DNA of 35,845 bases, taken from an uncultured Clostridium sp. GTDB taxonomy: Bacteria > Bacillota > Clostridia > Lachnospirales > Lachnospiraceae. Below are positions 1 to 8,170 of the stretch, piece by piece. A program made the translations under genes and the position numbers. The DNA lies in contig CAMMNN010000036.1 of the NCBI GenBank assembly GCA_946498245.1, positions 1 through 35,845 on the forward strand, given 5' to 3'. The notes beneath the pieces were generated by a model that saw nothing but the letters and a program-made list of their open reading frames with translations, was not told the DNA's origin and did no database searches. Each line of letters starts with the position of its first letter. The first letter of the stretch is position 1.

Positions 1-948
1 TTCTTCAAAACGCAGTTCCCCTACAGGAGATACGACAGCGGCTGTGCCGGTTCCGAAGCATTCTTCCATGGCTCCGCTGCGGGCTGCTTCAATAACTTCA
101 TCCACGGAAACCCGTCTTTCCTCAACAGGAACGTTCCACTCTTTGCACAGAGCGATTACAGAATCCCTGGTAACGCCGGGAAGGATGCTTCCGTTTAAGG
201 CAGGGGTTACGACTGTGCCGTTGATCTTAAAGAAGATATTCATTGCGCCTACTTCTTCAATGTATTTGCGCTCTACGCCGTCCAGCCACAGTACCTGGGA
301 ATACCCCTCTTCATGGGCCTTTACCTGGGAAGCCAGAGACGCTGCGTAGTTGCCGCCGGTCTTTGCTTCTCCGATACCGCCTCTTACGGCGCGGACATAC
401 TCGTCTTCAATCCAAATCTTAACGGGATCCAGACCGGATTCATAGTAAGGCCCTACCGGAGACAAGATGATCATAAACTTGTAGGTGTGGGAAGGCCGAA
501 CTCCCAGGAAGGGATCCGTGGCAATGGCAAAGGGACGGATGTACAGGGAGGTTCCCGGTCTGGTGGGAATCCAGTCAGCGTCCGTCTTTACCAGCTTCTT
601 TAAAGCTTCCAGAAACAGATCCTCCGGAATCTCAGGGATGCACAGGCGTCTATTGCTGCGGTTGGCTCTTTCAATATTTTTGTTGGGGCGGAATAACAGA
701 ATCCTTCCGTCGTCCGCTTTATATGCCTTCAGCCCCTCAAACATGGTCTGTCCATAGTGAAATACCATGGCGGAGGGATCCAGGCTCAAAGGATGGTAGG
801 GCACGATTCTGGGATCATACCAGCCCTTTCCTTCTTCATAATCCATTTCAAACATATGATCGGTAAAAATCGTACCGAATACCAGGGGATTGTCCTGCCC
901 CGGCTTTTCTTTGGGGCACATGGTCCTCTCAATTCTGATTTCTTCCAT
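1..948 (-). CDS. ilvE: Branched-chain amino acid aminotransferase (3' end outside window)
   Basis: This is a PLP fold-type IV aminotransferase that interconverts Val, Leu and Ile with their 2-oxo acids in the cytosol. The visible 316 codons start at the ATG at 948 (MEEIRIERTM) and run off the left edge. The translation contains YGQTMFEGLKAYK, then LFRPNKNIERANRSNRR, the lysine-bearing LDGVERKYIEEVGAMN, and GITRDSVIALCKEW, which are in the order and spacing of class II bacterial IlvE (about 340-360 residues). Only the last 25-40 residues are missing. The start is supported by AAGGAAGG a few bases upstream and a good sigma-A promoter at 997-1025. It appears to be a single transcription unit. 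I am confident of the family; fine substrate preference is inferred. Confidence 0.93.
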   Translation of the reverse strand, partial: MEEIRIERTMCPKEKPGQDNPLVFGTIFTDHMFEMDYEEGKGWYDPRIVPYHPLSLDPSAMVFHYGQTMFEGLKAYKADDGRILLFRPNKNIERANRSNRRLCIPEIPEDLFLEALKKLVKTDADWIPTRPGTSLYIRPFAIATDPFLGVRPSHTYKFMIILSPVGPYYESGLDPVKIWIEDEYVRAVRGGIGEAKTGGNYAASLASQVKAHEEGYSQVLWLDGVERKYIEEVGAMNIFFKINGTVVTPALNGSILPGVTRDSVIALCKEWNVPVEERRVSVDEVIEAARSGAMEECFGTGTAAVVSPVGELRFEE

Positions 949-996
949 TTTTATCCTTCCTTTCCCGTCCGGCTGCAAGTCCGGAATCTTTTGTCA

Positions 997-1025
997 ATTA
1001 TGGTCCAAAATTCCGGCTGTGTCAA
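997..1025 (-). promoter_or_regulatory. Sigma-A promoter of ilvE
   Basis: On the minus strand TTGACA (1020-1025) and CATAAT (997-1002) are separated by exactly 17 bp, and the ilvE start follows about 50 nt downstream at 948. I see no T-box leader or attenuator between promoter and start. Confidence 0.75.
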
Positions 1026-1094
1026 TAGGTTTTCCCTGCCCCGGCCCCGGGTTTTTCTTATTTTTTCTTCTTCTATAATCCAGTGTTATAAGGT

Positions 1095-1991
1095 CTAAAA
1101 AGCCGGGTTATAGTCCTCTATAATCTGCTTGGGAAATTCCATGCGCACCGTCTTAGTGGGATTTACTGTCTGACAGATTACCAGATCCCCCGCCAGGGTC
1201 ATTAACATAGCGGCGTCCTCCGGCGTCATGGCGCCTTTATCCTGCAAAAACTCATACATCTGTCTGGCTGCGGCCTGGTAAGCCAGATCCGTAGTCTCCC
1301 TGGATGCTAAGGTAATCCACCGATCTCCGGTGTCAATAAGGGGCCAGGGATAGCGCATATTTTTTTCCGCCGTTACTCTTACCGTAGCCCTTCCCTCAAT
1401 TTCCAGGCCGCAGTCCTCGATTTCCCCATCGCCCATAATGCCGTGGAAATCTCCCATAGACAGCAAAGCTCCCGGCACAGACACAGGCAGATACAGGCTG
1501 GCTCCCTTTTCAATGCGGGTACAGTCCATATTTCCCCCGTGATCCAGGGGAGTAACGGTAGAAACGCCATCCCCCTCCGGAGCCACTCCGATTACGCCGA
1601 TCATAGGACGCAGGGGAATGCGGACGTTGTCGTTAAAAAAGGCGAAGCCGTCCTTTACCGGCACTTTCCTGGTGATTCTCCGTGGGAAAAACTCTTTTTC
1701 ATTTCCATTGTTTGGCCCCAGCATCACGATCCCCACAGGTCCCAGCTCAATGTCCAGAATATCGATTTTTAACATATCCCCCGGTTCGGCTCCTTCCACA
1801 TACAGAGGGCCTGTCGCCGGATTTCCCGGCATAATGGGGGTATTGTAGTAATCCGCGCCTTCCGGCAGGAAACGGTTAGTAAAGCAGTCGTAGGTTTCAA
1901 AGGCGACGATTTCGCCGGATTTTACCCTTTCACAAGGCGGATTGTCTTTGGAAAGGCTGTGGGTTATGTACCTTTTGGATATGATTTTCAT
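1095..1991 (-). CDS. Acetamidase/formamidase family protein
   Basis: The 298-residue protein matches the FmdA/AmdA family, which hydrolyses short amides (formamide, acetamide) to ammonia and the acid. Family features are the N-terminal SGEIVAFETYDCF, the GPLYVEGAEPGDMLKIDI strand pair, PMIGVIGVAPEG, the central GGNMDCT with conserved Asp and Cys, and GDFHGIMGDGEI near residue 180, which holds the metal/active-site His-Gly-Asp region. The length is typical for the clostridial version. It begins 6 nt after the MATE stop codon; its weak ribosome-binding site (AAAGGA) lies inside the MATE gene end, so it is probably co-transcribed with ybaK and the transporter. The true substrate is not known. 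Confidence 0.9.
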   Translation of the reverse strand: MKIISKRYITHSLSKDNPPCERVKSGEIVAFETYDCFTNRFLPEGADYYNTPIMPGNPATGPLYVEGAEPGDMLKIDILDIELGPVGIVMLGPNNGNEKEFFPRRITRKVPVKDGFAFFNDNVRIPLRPMIGVIGVAPEGDGVSTVTPLDHGGNMDCTRIEKGASLYLPVSVPGALLSMGDFHGIMGDGEIEDCGLEIEGRATVRVTAEKNMRYPWPLIDTGDRWITLASRETTDLAYQAAARQMYEFLQDKGAMTPEDAAMLMTLAGDLVICQTVNPTKTVRMEFPKQIIEDYNPAF

Positions 1992-1997
1992 AGCAGC

Positions 1998-3371
1998 TTA
2001 TGGATTCCTTTCTTTTTCATTTTTTCCAAGCATAGGCCAGACCGTAAGCATCATAGTGCCGAAGCAGGCCAGACCTCCGATAAAGTTTGATATGGGCTCC
2101 GCCATAAAGATTCCGTTAGTTCTCAGTCCGCCTATGGCGGGCAGCAAAAGAATCATGGGAATAACAATGATCACTTTGCGGAAAATAGAGAAAAACACCG
2201 CTTTTTTGGCCATTCCCAGGGCCACAAAGGTGGACTGGCCCGCAAACTGAAGGGACATCATAAAAAAACCGAAATAGTAAATCTGCATTGCCGGTATCCC
2301 TGCTTGTACCAGAGCGGAATCCCGGTTAAAGATCCGGATAAAAAATTCCGGAAAGGTGTGGACTGCCGCCCAAACCGCCACTGTGTACACCACCGCTACA
2401 GACGAGGTAAAGGTGATGGCCTGTTTTACCCGCCGGTATTCCCCGGCTCCGTAATTGTATCCCATAACCGGCTGTGCGCTGTTAGTCAGGCCATTGACCG
2501 GCATACTGATAACCTCCCGAATGGAGTTAATGACAGTCATCACCCCCACATACAGATCCCCGCCGTATTTCTGCAGGCTTGCATTGTACATAATCTGTAC
2601 CAGGCAGTTGGTAATGGACATGGTAAACCCGGACATTCCCAAAGCTGAAATAGCAAGCACCCGGCTTTTTTTCAGCTTCATCCGGTTTTTTCTCAGCTTT
2701 AAAATGGCTTTTGGCCCTGTGAGAAACCGCAGAATCCATAAAGCGGAAAGGCCCTGAGAAATAATCGTGGCTAACGCCGCTCCCTGGACGCCCATATGGA
2801 AGACAAAAATAAAAATGGGATCCAAAATAATATTGGCAACAGCTCCCAGAAGAACCGTCATCATGCCGGTACCGCCAAAGCCCTGGGAATTAATAAAACT
2901 GTTCATTCCCAGTCCCACCATAACAAAAACGCTTCCCAGCAGGTAAATGGTCACATACTGATCCGCATAGGAGATCGTTGCGTCGCTGGCCCCGAATAAG
3001 TACAGCATGGGCCTTTTAAAAATCAGGCCCAAAGCCGTCAGGATCAAACCGAAAATCAGCATTAAGGAAAAGGAATTTCCCATAATGGCTTCCGCTTCTT
3101 CTTCGTTTCCTCTCCCCCTCTCAATAGAGCAAAGGGGAGCTCCGCCCATGCCGAAAAGGTTGGCAAAGGCCATTACCATAGACACAATGGGAAGACAGAG
3201 GCCGATCCCTGTCAGGGAAAGGGTAGATTCGTTGGGAATCATTCCAATATAGATCCGATCTACAATGCTGTACAGTACGTTAATAAGCTGGGCCAGGGTC
3301 ATGGGAAGGGCCAGTTTTAAAATATTGCCTACCAGACTCCCTTTGGAAAAGTCATTTACCTTTTCATTCAA
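1998..3371 (-). CDS. MATE family efflux transporter
   Basis: A 457-residue polytopic membrane protein with about 12 hydrophobic segments in two six-helix halves. MATE hallmarks are the N-terminal GSLVGNILKLALPMTLAQLINVLY, an early IVDRIYIG, and the second-half repeat of the same pattern beginning near residue 235 (LAISALGMSGFTMSITNCLVQ), with NSAQPVMGYNYGAG typical of the DinF/NorM-like clostridial group. It exports cationic or drug-like compounds using a Na+ or H+ gradient; the substrate cannot be told from sequence. Its ATG overlaps the ybaK stop by 4 nt (ATGA), and the amidase follows after 6 nt, so the three genes are very likely one operon. Confidence 0.94.
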   Translation of the reverse strand: MNEKVNDFSKGSLVGNILKLALPMTLAQLINVLYSIVDRIYIGMIPNESTLSLTGIGLCLPIVSMVMAFANLFGMGGAPLCSIERGRGNEEEAEAIMGNSFSLMLIFGLILTALGLIFKRPMLYLFGASDATISYADQYVTIYLLGSVFVMVGLGMNSFINSQGFGGTGMMTVLLGAVANIILDPIFIFVFHMGVQGAALATIISQGLSALWILRFLTGPKAILKLRKNRMKLKKSRVLAISALGMSGFTMSITNCLVQIMYNASLQKYGGDLYVGVMTVINSIREVISMPVNGLTNSAQPVMGYNYGAGEYRRVKQAITFTSSVAVVYTVAVWAAVHTFPEFFIRIFNRDSALVQAGIPAMQIYYFGFFMMSLQFAGQSTFVALGMAKKAVFFSIFRKVIIVIPMILLLPAIGGLRTNGIFMAEPISNFIGGLACFGTMMLTVWPMLGKNEKERNP

Positions 3372-3856
3372 GGATTCTCACCTTCCTCATTCCAACCCTT
3401 GCATACGTCGACCCAGCCCTGGCTGCCGGAAATCCGTTCCAACTCTTCTATGGTCAGCTCTATGGCGCTGTTTGCGCTGCCGCAGGCCGGAAATACCGTC
3501 TCAAACCGCTTCAGGGATTCGTCTAAATATACTTCCACTCCCGGACAGATCCCAAAGGGACAGACGCCTCCTACTCCGTGGCCGATGCGCTCTTCCACCT
3601 CCGCCGCCGGAACCATTTTGGCTTTTGTATGGAATCTCTGTTTGTATTTTGCATTGTCGATTTTGGCGTCCCCTGCCACTACAATGAGAATGCAGCCGTC
3701 GCCTAACATAAAGGACAGTGTTTTTGCAATGCGCTCCGGAGGGCAGCCTACGGCCTGGGCGGCCAGCTCTACCGTAGCCGAGGACACGTCAAATTCTAAA
3801 ATCCTGTCTTCCATTCCATATTGCTTTAAATACGTCCTTACCCGTTCAATTGCCAT
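3368..3856 (-). CDS. YbaK/EbsC-family aminoacyl-tRNA deacylase
   Basis: The 162-residue protein has the YbaK/ProX fold that hydrolyses mischarged aminoacyl-tRNA in trans. Recognisable elements are the invariant lysine in IAKTLSFML, the GDAKIDNAKYKQRF stretch, and GVGGVCPFGICPG, the signature glycine loop of YbaK proteins. The length is the usual 150-165. The start at 3856 has AAAGGAAAA upstream, while the 3' end overlaps the MATE gene by 4 nt. Which mischarged tRNA it clears (Cys-tRNAPro in E. coli YbaK, Ala-tRNAPro in ProX) is not resolvable by eye. Confidence 0.92.
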   Translation of the reverse strand: MAIERVRTYLKQYGMEDRILEFDVSSATVELAAQAVGCPPERIAKTLSFMLGDGCILIVVAGDAKIDNAKYKQRFHTKAKMVPAAEVEERIGHGVGGVCPFGICPGVEVYLDESLKRFETVFPACGSANSAIELTIEELERISGSQGWVDVCKGWNEEGENP

Positions 3857-3894
3857 CTTACCTGTTTTCCTTTCTTTTTAGGGCGACAGCAAAG

Positions 3895-3925
3895 CGGACA
3901 GGGCTCTTCTTTAAGGCCCTGCCCG
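3895..3925 (-). terminator. Possible terminator after ferritin
   Basis: A hairpin with a 10-bp stem (one A/C mismatch) and an 11-nt loop lies 34-64 nt after the ferritin stop codon. The downstream tail on the minus strand is CTTTGCTGT, which is a poor U-tract, so termination may be partial. Confidence 0.4.
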
Positions 3926-3958
3926 ACTGTTTTCTCTGTCAACCCGTTTTGTGATTTT

Positions 3959-4471
3959 TTACAGAACCAGTGAGGGAGCTGTGTAAACTCTGGCTGCCAG
4001 CTCACTGTTTAACATATAAAGGCCCTTGGGATCTCCGCCGAAAAGTTCGTATTTCCGTATTAAACCGTCCGCATTGGTTTCTTCCTCTCCCTGTTCTTTT
4101 ACAAACCAGTCCAGGAACTGCATGGTACGGAAGTCCTTTTTCTCATGGGCGGCTGCGTAAATATTATTGATGAGGCCCGTTACGTACTGCTCATGCTTTA
4201 ACCCCTCCTCCAGAGGAGTCTTTAAGCTGTCCAGAACAATCTGGGGCTTATCGATGGCCTCCAGTGTCACCGCCTCGCCGTTATTCTGAAGATACTGGAT
4301 AAACAGCATGGCGTGATCCCGTTCCTCCTGGGCCTGAATCTTATACCAGTTGCCAAAGCCGTCCAGCCCTTCCTCATAATAGTAGTTTGAAAAATAGAGA
4401 TACAGGTATGCGGAATAAAATTCTTTATTCACCTGAGTATTGATTAACTGTGCCACATCTTTGTCTAACAT
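3959..4471 (-). CDS. ftnA: Ferritin (non-heme, FtnA type)
   Basis: A 170-residue four-helix ferritin that stores iron and oxidises Fe(II) in the cytosol. The ferroxidase ligands are visible: Glu in NKEFYSAYLYLYFSNYY, the EERDHA motif near residue 50, Glu in LEEGLKHEQYVT, and KEQGEEETNADGL near residue 130. It lacks the central methionine expected of haem-binding bacterioferritin. The start is at 4471: a nearer ATG at 4477 would read Met-Lys-Cys-stop, so the ATG after AAAGGAGGTTCATGAA is the one that works. Twenty nucleotides separate it from the DJ-1 gene upstream, suggesting co-transcription of two oxidative-stress functions. Confidence 0.95.
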   Translation of the reverse strand: MLDKDVAQLINTQVNKEFYSAYLYLYFSNYYYEEGLDGFGNWYKIQAQEERDHAMLFIQYLQNNGEAVTLEAIDKPQIVLDSLKTPLEEGLKHEQYVTGLINNIYAAAHEKKDFRTMQFLDWFVKEQGEEETNADGLIRKYELFGGDPKGLYMLNSELAARVYTAPSLVL

Positions 4472-4491
4472 TTCATGAACCTCCTTTTGTT

Positions 4492-5046
4492 TTAAAACTG
4501 GTCGTACTGAATGGCCGCCTTAATCTGAGCTGCCTTTTCTTCTCCTGACAGGAGGCGTACCAGTTCCAGGCCCAGATCCAAAGCGTATCCAAGGCCTCTT
4601 GCAGTGGTAATGTTCCCATCGGTTACTACGCCGGTACGGGTATAAGAAGCGCCTTTTAACTGATCCTCAAAGCCGGGATAGCAGGTGGCCTCTTTTCCCT
4701 CTAAAAGTCCCAGATTGCCTAAAACGCTGGGAGCCGCACAAATGGCCGCTACTCTTCTGCCGGAATGGGCCGCCTCGGTCAAGGCTTTGCAGAGCCCTTC
4801 GTGGGCCATCATATTGGTGGTTCCCGGAAGGCCTCCCGGAATAAAGAGAACGTCGGCTTCCCCGCAGTCTACCTCTTCAAAAACAGCGTCCGTTACGATA
4901 TGAACCTGATGGGAGGTCACAACCTCCTTCTGTCCCGTTACCGATACCAGCTTTACCTCAATGCCGGCCCTTACCAGCACATCCACTACCGCCAGGTTTT
5001 CCACTTCCTCGGAACCCTCGGCTAAAAACGCATATACCTTTGCCAT
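4492..5046 (-). CDS. DJ-1/PfpI family protein
   Basis: A 184-residue member of the DJ-1/ThiJ/PfpI superfamily, close to YajL-type proteins of protein repair and oxidative-stress defence. It has the N-terminal AFLAEGSEEVE with the conserved acidic residue, FIPGGLPGTTNM, and the nucleophile elbow AAICAAPSVLGNLGLL, whose cysteine is the reactive residue, followed by GKEATCYPGFE. An upstream in-frame ATG at 5073 exists, but the ATG at 5046 sits behind GAAGGAGGATTT and matches the family's N terminus, so I use 5046. It lies between DUF975 and ferritin in the same direction. Glyoxalase, deglycase or chaperone activity cannot be chosen from sequence. Confidence 0.92.
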   Translation of the reverse strand: MAKVYAFLAEGSEEVENLAVVDVLVRAGIEVKLVSVTGQKEVVTSHQVHIVTDAVFEEVDCGEADVLFIPGGLPGTTNMMAHEGLCKALTEAAHSGRRVAAICAAPSVLGNLGLLEGKEATCYPGFEDQLKGASYTRTGVVTDGNITTARGLGYALDLGLELVRLLSGEEKAAQIKAAIQYDQF

Positions 5047-5091
5047 AAATCCTCCTTCTGCCGCCTGCTTCAAAGGGGCGGCACTCTTATA

Positions 5092-5907
5092 TTAATTGAT
5101 CCAGCTTCCGCTGCCGTCTACAACCTCCGGCCCTCCGTAGCCTCTTAAATCCCTTCTCCCGCTGCGGCTCCTGAGAAAACCGTACAATTCCGCTTCCGTA
5201 GCGCTAATGTAAGGCAGCACAAAGAGCGCCGGAAGACCCGCCAGAATTTCTAAAAATCCCGGAAGCGCCATAGTTAAAAGGGCTCCGGCAAGAATCGCTA
5301 AAATAAGCCATCCTATAAAGGATAAATCCAGTACAAAAGCCGCCCATTTATTTCCGTCCATCATAGTACGGCTCAGGGCGAAAACCTCTCCGGACTCCAT
5401 GTCGGGATTTTCCGAAAGGATAAGGGGAACCATGCGGTATTCATATGCTTTTATGATACCGGGAACAATCAGCAGTAAGGACCACAAAATGATCTTTACG
5501 TCCATCAGAAACATGATCTTCATCACATTGCCGTAATAACCTGAACGGAAGGCCCAAAAGATACAGCCCACTCCCACTGACTCCTGCTTTGCCCGACTTT
5601 CCATAAAGAAACGCCAGCCGCCTACTGTCAGAATATTTCCAATAAAAATCTGTATGACTGCGGAAATCAGAACCACTACCAAAATTACTCCCATTAAGGT
5701 GGCAAATATTAAAAGGATTTCCGCCATAGACAGTTCAATGCTGCCTCCTACGCTGTAGGAACTTTGGTCGCCTGATCCCGCTGCGCTGCTTCCCCAGCCT
5801 CCTGCTACTATCGCCAAAATCAGCGATACGGCAAATGCCGGCCAATAATAGATTTTTAAACAGTCTTTCGCTCTGCTTTTTAATTCTGCTCTGGTCCAGC
5901 CTGTCAT
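5092..5907 (-). CDS. DUF975 family integral membrane protein
   Basis: A 271-residue membrane protein of the DUF975 family, common in Firmicutes and of unknown function. It opens with TRAELKSRAKDCLKIYYWPAF, the conserved amphipathic Arg-rich start, then shows a first TM segment, a Gly/Ser-rich extracytoplasmic loop (residues about 38-60), a second TM, GNILTVGGWRFFMESR, VMKIMFLMDVKIILWSLLLIVPGIIKAYEYRMVPLIL with the family's PG-K-Y pattern, and two C-terminal TM segments. The ATG at 5907 follows AAAGGGGAGTTTT; the in-frame ATG at 5928 overlaps that ribosome-binding site and is rejected. A good promoter lies at 6001-6028. Confidence 0.88.
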   Translation of the reverse strand: MTGWTRAELKSRAKDCLKIYYWPAFAVSLILAIVAGGWGSSAAGSGDQSSYSVGGSIELSMAEILLIFATLMGVILVVVLISAVIQIFIGNILTVGGWRFFMESRAKQESVGVGCIFWAFRSGYYGNVMKIMFLMDVKIILWSLLLIVPGIIKAYEYRMVPLILSENPDMESGEVFALSRTMMDGNKWAAFVLDLSFIGWLILAILAGALLTMALPGFLEILAGLPALFVLPYISATEAELYGFLRSRSGRRDLRGYGGPEVVDGSGSWIN

Positions 5908-6000
5908 AAAACTCCCCTTTCTTTCCATTGAATTTTTTATTCCCGCAAGGGTTTCATGCCCCGTATGCCTGCATCGGGGCTTTGACTTGGAACGTCTTTT

Positions 6001-6028
6001 AGTATAACATAAAATTCTTCCTTGTAAA
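6001..6028 (-). promoter_or_regulatory. Promoter of the DUF975 gene
   Basis: On the minus strand TTTACA (6023-6028) is followed after 16 bp by TATACT (6001-6006), giving an approximately 85-nt leader before the start at 5907. Its -35 box overlaps the -35 box of the divergent CYTH promoter. Confidence 0.65.
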
Positions 6029-6050
6029 AGGTTTTATTCTTTTTTATAAT
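6022..6050 (+). promoter_or_regulatory. Promoter of the CYTH gene
   Basis: TTGTAA (6022-6027), a 17-bp spacer, and a perfect TATAAT (6045-6050) precede the CYTH start at 6089. The -35 element shares five base pairs with the divergent DUF975 promoter. Confidence 0.7.
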
Positions 6051-6088
6051 GGAGGAGGAAACAACTTTCAGACAGGAGGACCGATTTT

Positions 6089-6541
6089 ATGGAAATCGAG
6101 CGCAAATTTCTGGTGGAAACGCCCCCGGACTGCCTTTCCCGTTTTCCTTTCCGGGAGATTGAACAGGGGTATTTAAGTACGGATCCCGTTGTCCGGGTAA
6201 GAAAGGAGGACGACTCTTATTATCTGACCTATAAAGGAAAAGGGCTTCTGTCCCGGGAAGAATACAATCTCCCCCTGACACAAGCCTCTTATGAGCATCT
6301 TTTAGCTAAAGCCGACGGCATTATCCTGACAAAGCGCCGCTATCTCATTCCTTTTTTCCAGAAACGGGAATATACCATTGAACTGGACGTATTTAAAGGC
6401 CATTACGCCGGCCTCGTACTGGCGGAAGTAGAGTTTGAAACAGAGGAAGAAGCAAGTGCTTTCTGCCCTCCGGACTGGTTTGGCCGGGAGGTTACCTTTT
6501 CCGGCGAATATCAGAACAGCCGGCTGAGCCGTCAGGGCTGA
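6089..6541 (+). CDS. CYTH domain phosphatase
   Basis: A 150-residue stand-alone CYTH domain. The N-terminal EIERKF is the ExExK metal/triphosphate motif, followed by EQGYLS, VRVRKEDDSYYLTYKGKG (tunnel Arg and Lys residues), REEYNLPL, LTKRRYLIP, YTIELDVFKGHYAGLVLAEVEFETEEEA. These alternating basic and acidic strands build the triphosphate tunnel. Family members hydrolyse inorganic tripolyphosphate or thiamine triphosphate; the short form fits a tripolyphosphatase. The start has CAGGAGGACC upstream. It is one of two plausible plus-strand genes wholly inside the window and converges on the kinase gene with 4 nt between stop codons. Confidence 0.93.
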   Translation: MEIERKFLVETPPDCLSRFPFREIEQGYLSTDPVVRVRKEDDSYYLTYKGKGLLSREEYNLPLTQASYEHLLAKADGIILTKRRYLIPFFQKREYTIELDVFKGHYAGLVLAEVEFETEEEASAFCPPDWFGREVTFSGEYQNSRLSRQG

Positions 6542-6545
6542 CTTT

Positions 6546-7469
6546 CTACAGGCGGCCCTTCCTTCCTGCCCATATCAGCGCCGCTTTTGCCGCACTGACA
6601 GAGGGATACTCTATCTTCAGTTCCGGGCACACCCGTTTCAGGCGATCCTTTACGCCCTTTGCCACAGTCTGGTTTTTCGTCAGTACGCTTCCCCAGAAAA
6701 ACAGGGTTGTAGGCGCAGAACCCGCCGCCTCCATTCTGCGGCGTCCGTCGTCTGCCAGAGAAAACAGGGCCTGGGCGCAGTCTTCTAAAATCTCCGCCCC
6801 GCAGGGTTCTCCCTGGGCGGCGGCTTTCTCCGCCAATTGGGCGAAACCGGCAATGGCCGGTTTATTCATAATATTTTCGCACAAATACCCATCCAGCTCG
6901 TTTACACTTCTTATGTCCGACATTTCCATAAAAAGGCTGTACAGACGGGGGCACTCCCTGCGGCCGTCCATATGATCTCCTACAGCCCGCAGCACCCGTT
7001 TTCCCATATCCATAGCGCTTCCTTCATCGCTGAGTATATGGCCCCAGCCTCCGCATCGGATCCGTTCTCCGTTTCTCATACTGCCGAACAAAATAGAACC
7101 CGTACCGGCCGTCAGAATCATGGCTGGCGGATCCGCCAGGGTCAGAAAAATTTCGCAGTCATTGTGCACACTCACAATTTCCGGTGAAAATCCCAATTCC
7201 TGAAAAATCCCGCTGCAGTCTTCCTTTTCTTTTTCCGTATCCACGCCGCTGACCGCAGCGCAGAGGCCGCTGCAGTCTTCCGGCCTAAGGCCGTACTTCT
7301 CTAAAAAAAGATTTACCGCCTTCTGGTACCGTTCTCTGGATACTTCATAGCCGCTGGTATTAAAGGTACAGCCTTCTCCCCAAAATTCTCCTAAGGGCCT
7401 CATATCCTCCCAGGCAGCCAGGATCCTGATATTCGTTCCTCCTATATCGATTCCCATATGGTATTCCAT
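6546..7469 (-). CDS. BadF/BadG/NagK-like ASKHA kinase at end of cobalamin operon
   Basis: A 307-residue actin-fold ATPase of the BadF/BadG/BcrA family, most like N-acetylglucosamine kinases. Phosphate-1 motif MGIDIGGTNIR is near residue 5, an acidic catalytic DCE lies in VSVHNDCEIF, phosphate-2 is ILTAGTGSILFG, then GGWGHILSDEGSAMDMG, and the adenosine motif is replaced by TTLFFWGSVLTKN. The gene starts 38 nt after cbiC, with AAAGGAGATAATACCG before the ATG, so it is likely the last gene of the cobalamin transcript. No step of B12 synthesis is known to need a BadF-type kinase; it may be an unrelated sugar kinase carried along, or phosphorylate a pathway precursor. Confidence 0.85.
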   Translation of the reverse strand: MEYHMGIDIGGTNIRILAAWEDMRPLGEFWGEGCTFNTSGYEVSRERYQKAVNLFLEKYGLRPEDCSGLCAAVSGVDTEKEKEDCSGIFQELGFSPEIVSVHNDCEIFLTLADPPAMILTAGTGSILFGSMRNGERIRCGGWGHILSDEGSAMDMGKRVLRAVGDHMDGRRECPRLYSLFMEMSDIRSVNELDGYLCENIMNKPAIAGFAQLAEKAAAQGEPCGAEILEDCAQALFSLADDGRRRMEAAGSAPTTLFFWGSVLTKNQTVAKGVKDRLKRVCPELKIEYPSVSAAKAALIWAGRKGRL

Positions 7470-7507
7470 CGGTATTATCTCCTTTCCCTCCCCAAATCGG
7501 GACTGCG

Positions 7508-8170
7508 TCAGATTCCAATTTGATACAAAAGGGCATTGCAGATGGCGGCGGCCACATTGCTTCCGCCTTTTCTGCCTCTGGCTACAATATAAGGAACGTC
7601 TTTCAGGGTCAGGATCAGTTCCTTAGAAGGTATGACATTAACAAATCCCACAGGAGCGCCGATAATAAGGGCCGGCTGGATTTTGCCTTCCCAAATCAGC
7701 TCATAAAGGCGCACCAAAGCCGTGGGGGCGTTCCCCACGGCAAATACCACCGGCCGATCTCCCTGTCCAAAACAGCGGGCCGCTTTCTCCATACTGGCGG
7801 CGGCCCTGGTAATGCCCCGGCTTCCGGCGGCTTCCCGGACATCTTGGTCCGCCATAAAGCAGAGGGCTTCGCCTCCCAGCTTTTTCAGTTTTTCTTTATT
7901 GACCCCCGACCAGGCCATGCGGGTGTCCGTCACCAAAACAGCCCCTTTTTTCAGGGCTTCTATGCCTTTTTCTACGGCGTGTTCCGAAAAAACCAGATTT
8001 TTTGCATAGTCAAAATCCGCCGTGGTATGGATCGCTCTTTTAATTACTGGCTCTTCCTCCGGATTCAATGTGATCCCGGCTTCTTCCAGCTCTTTTCCGA
8101 TGATCTCAAAGCTTCTTTTTTCAATCTCCGCCGGGAGCACCTGCTCTAGCTTCACAGCCGGCTTCTCCAT
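7508..8170 (-). CDS. cbiC: Cobalt-precorrin-8 (precorrin-8X) methylmutase
   Basis: A 220-residue CbiC/CobH protein that moves the C-11 methyl group to C-12, forming cobyrinate. The catalytic histidine is in [14 protein letters not shown], the tetrapyrrole pocket includes [16 protein letters not shown], and the C terminus has the family pattern [31 protein letters not shown], and [19 protein letters not shown]. The ATG at 8170 is preceded by GAAGGAGAGACGGAAC. Its first 50 nt overlap the 3' end of cbiP in another frame, an unusually long overlap for this operon. Confidence 0.96.
   Translation of the reverse strand: MEKPAVKLEQVLPAEIEKRSFEIIGKELEEAGITLNPEEEPVIKRAIHTTADFDYAKNLVFSEHAVEKGIEALKKGAVLVTDTRMAWSGVNKEKLKKLGGEALCFMADQDVREAAGSRGITRAAASMEKAARCFGQGDRPVVFAVGNAPTALVRLYELIWEGKIQPALIIGAPVGFVNVIPSKELILTLKDVPYIVARGRKGGSNVAAAICNALLYQIGI

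Noticed and set aside
1049..1062. GC-rich CCGG/CCGG stretch followed by T-rich sequence on the plus strand
   Set aside because: The stem would be only four base pairs and no plus-strand gene ends there.
3938..3943. TTGACA upstream of ybaK
   Set aside because: No -10 element exists at 16-18 bp, and the position is occupied by a GC-rich hairpin arm.
7520..8149. 209-residue plus-strand open frame
   Set aside because: It lies antisense to cbiC, whose translation matches its family throughout, so it is a shadow.
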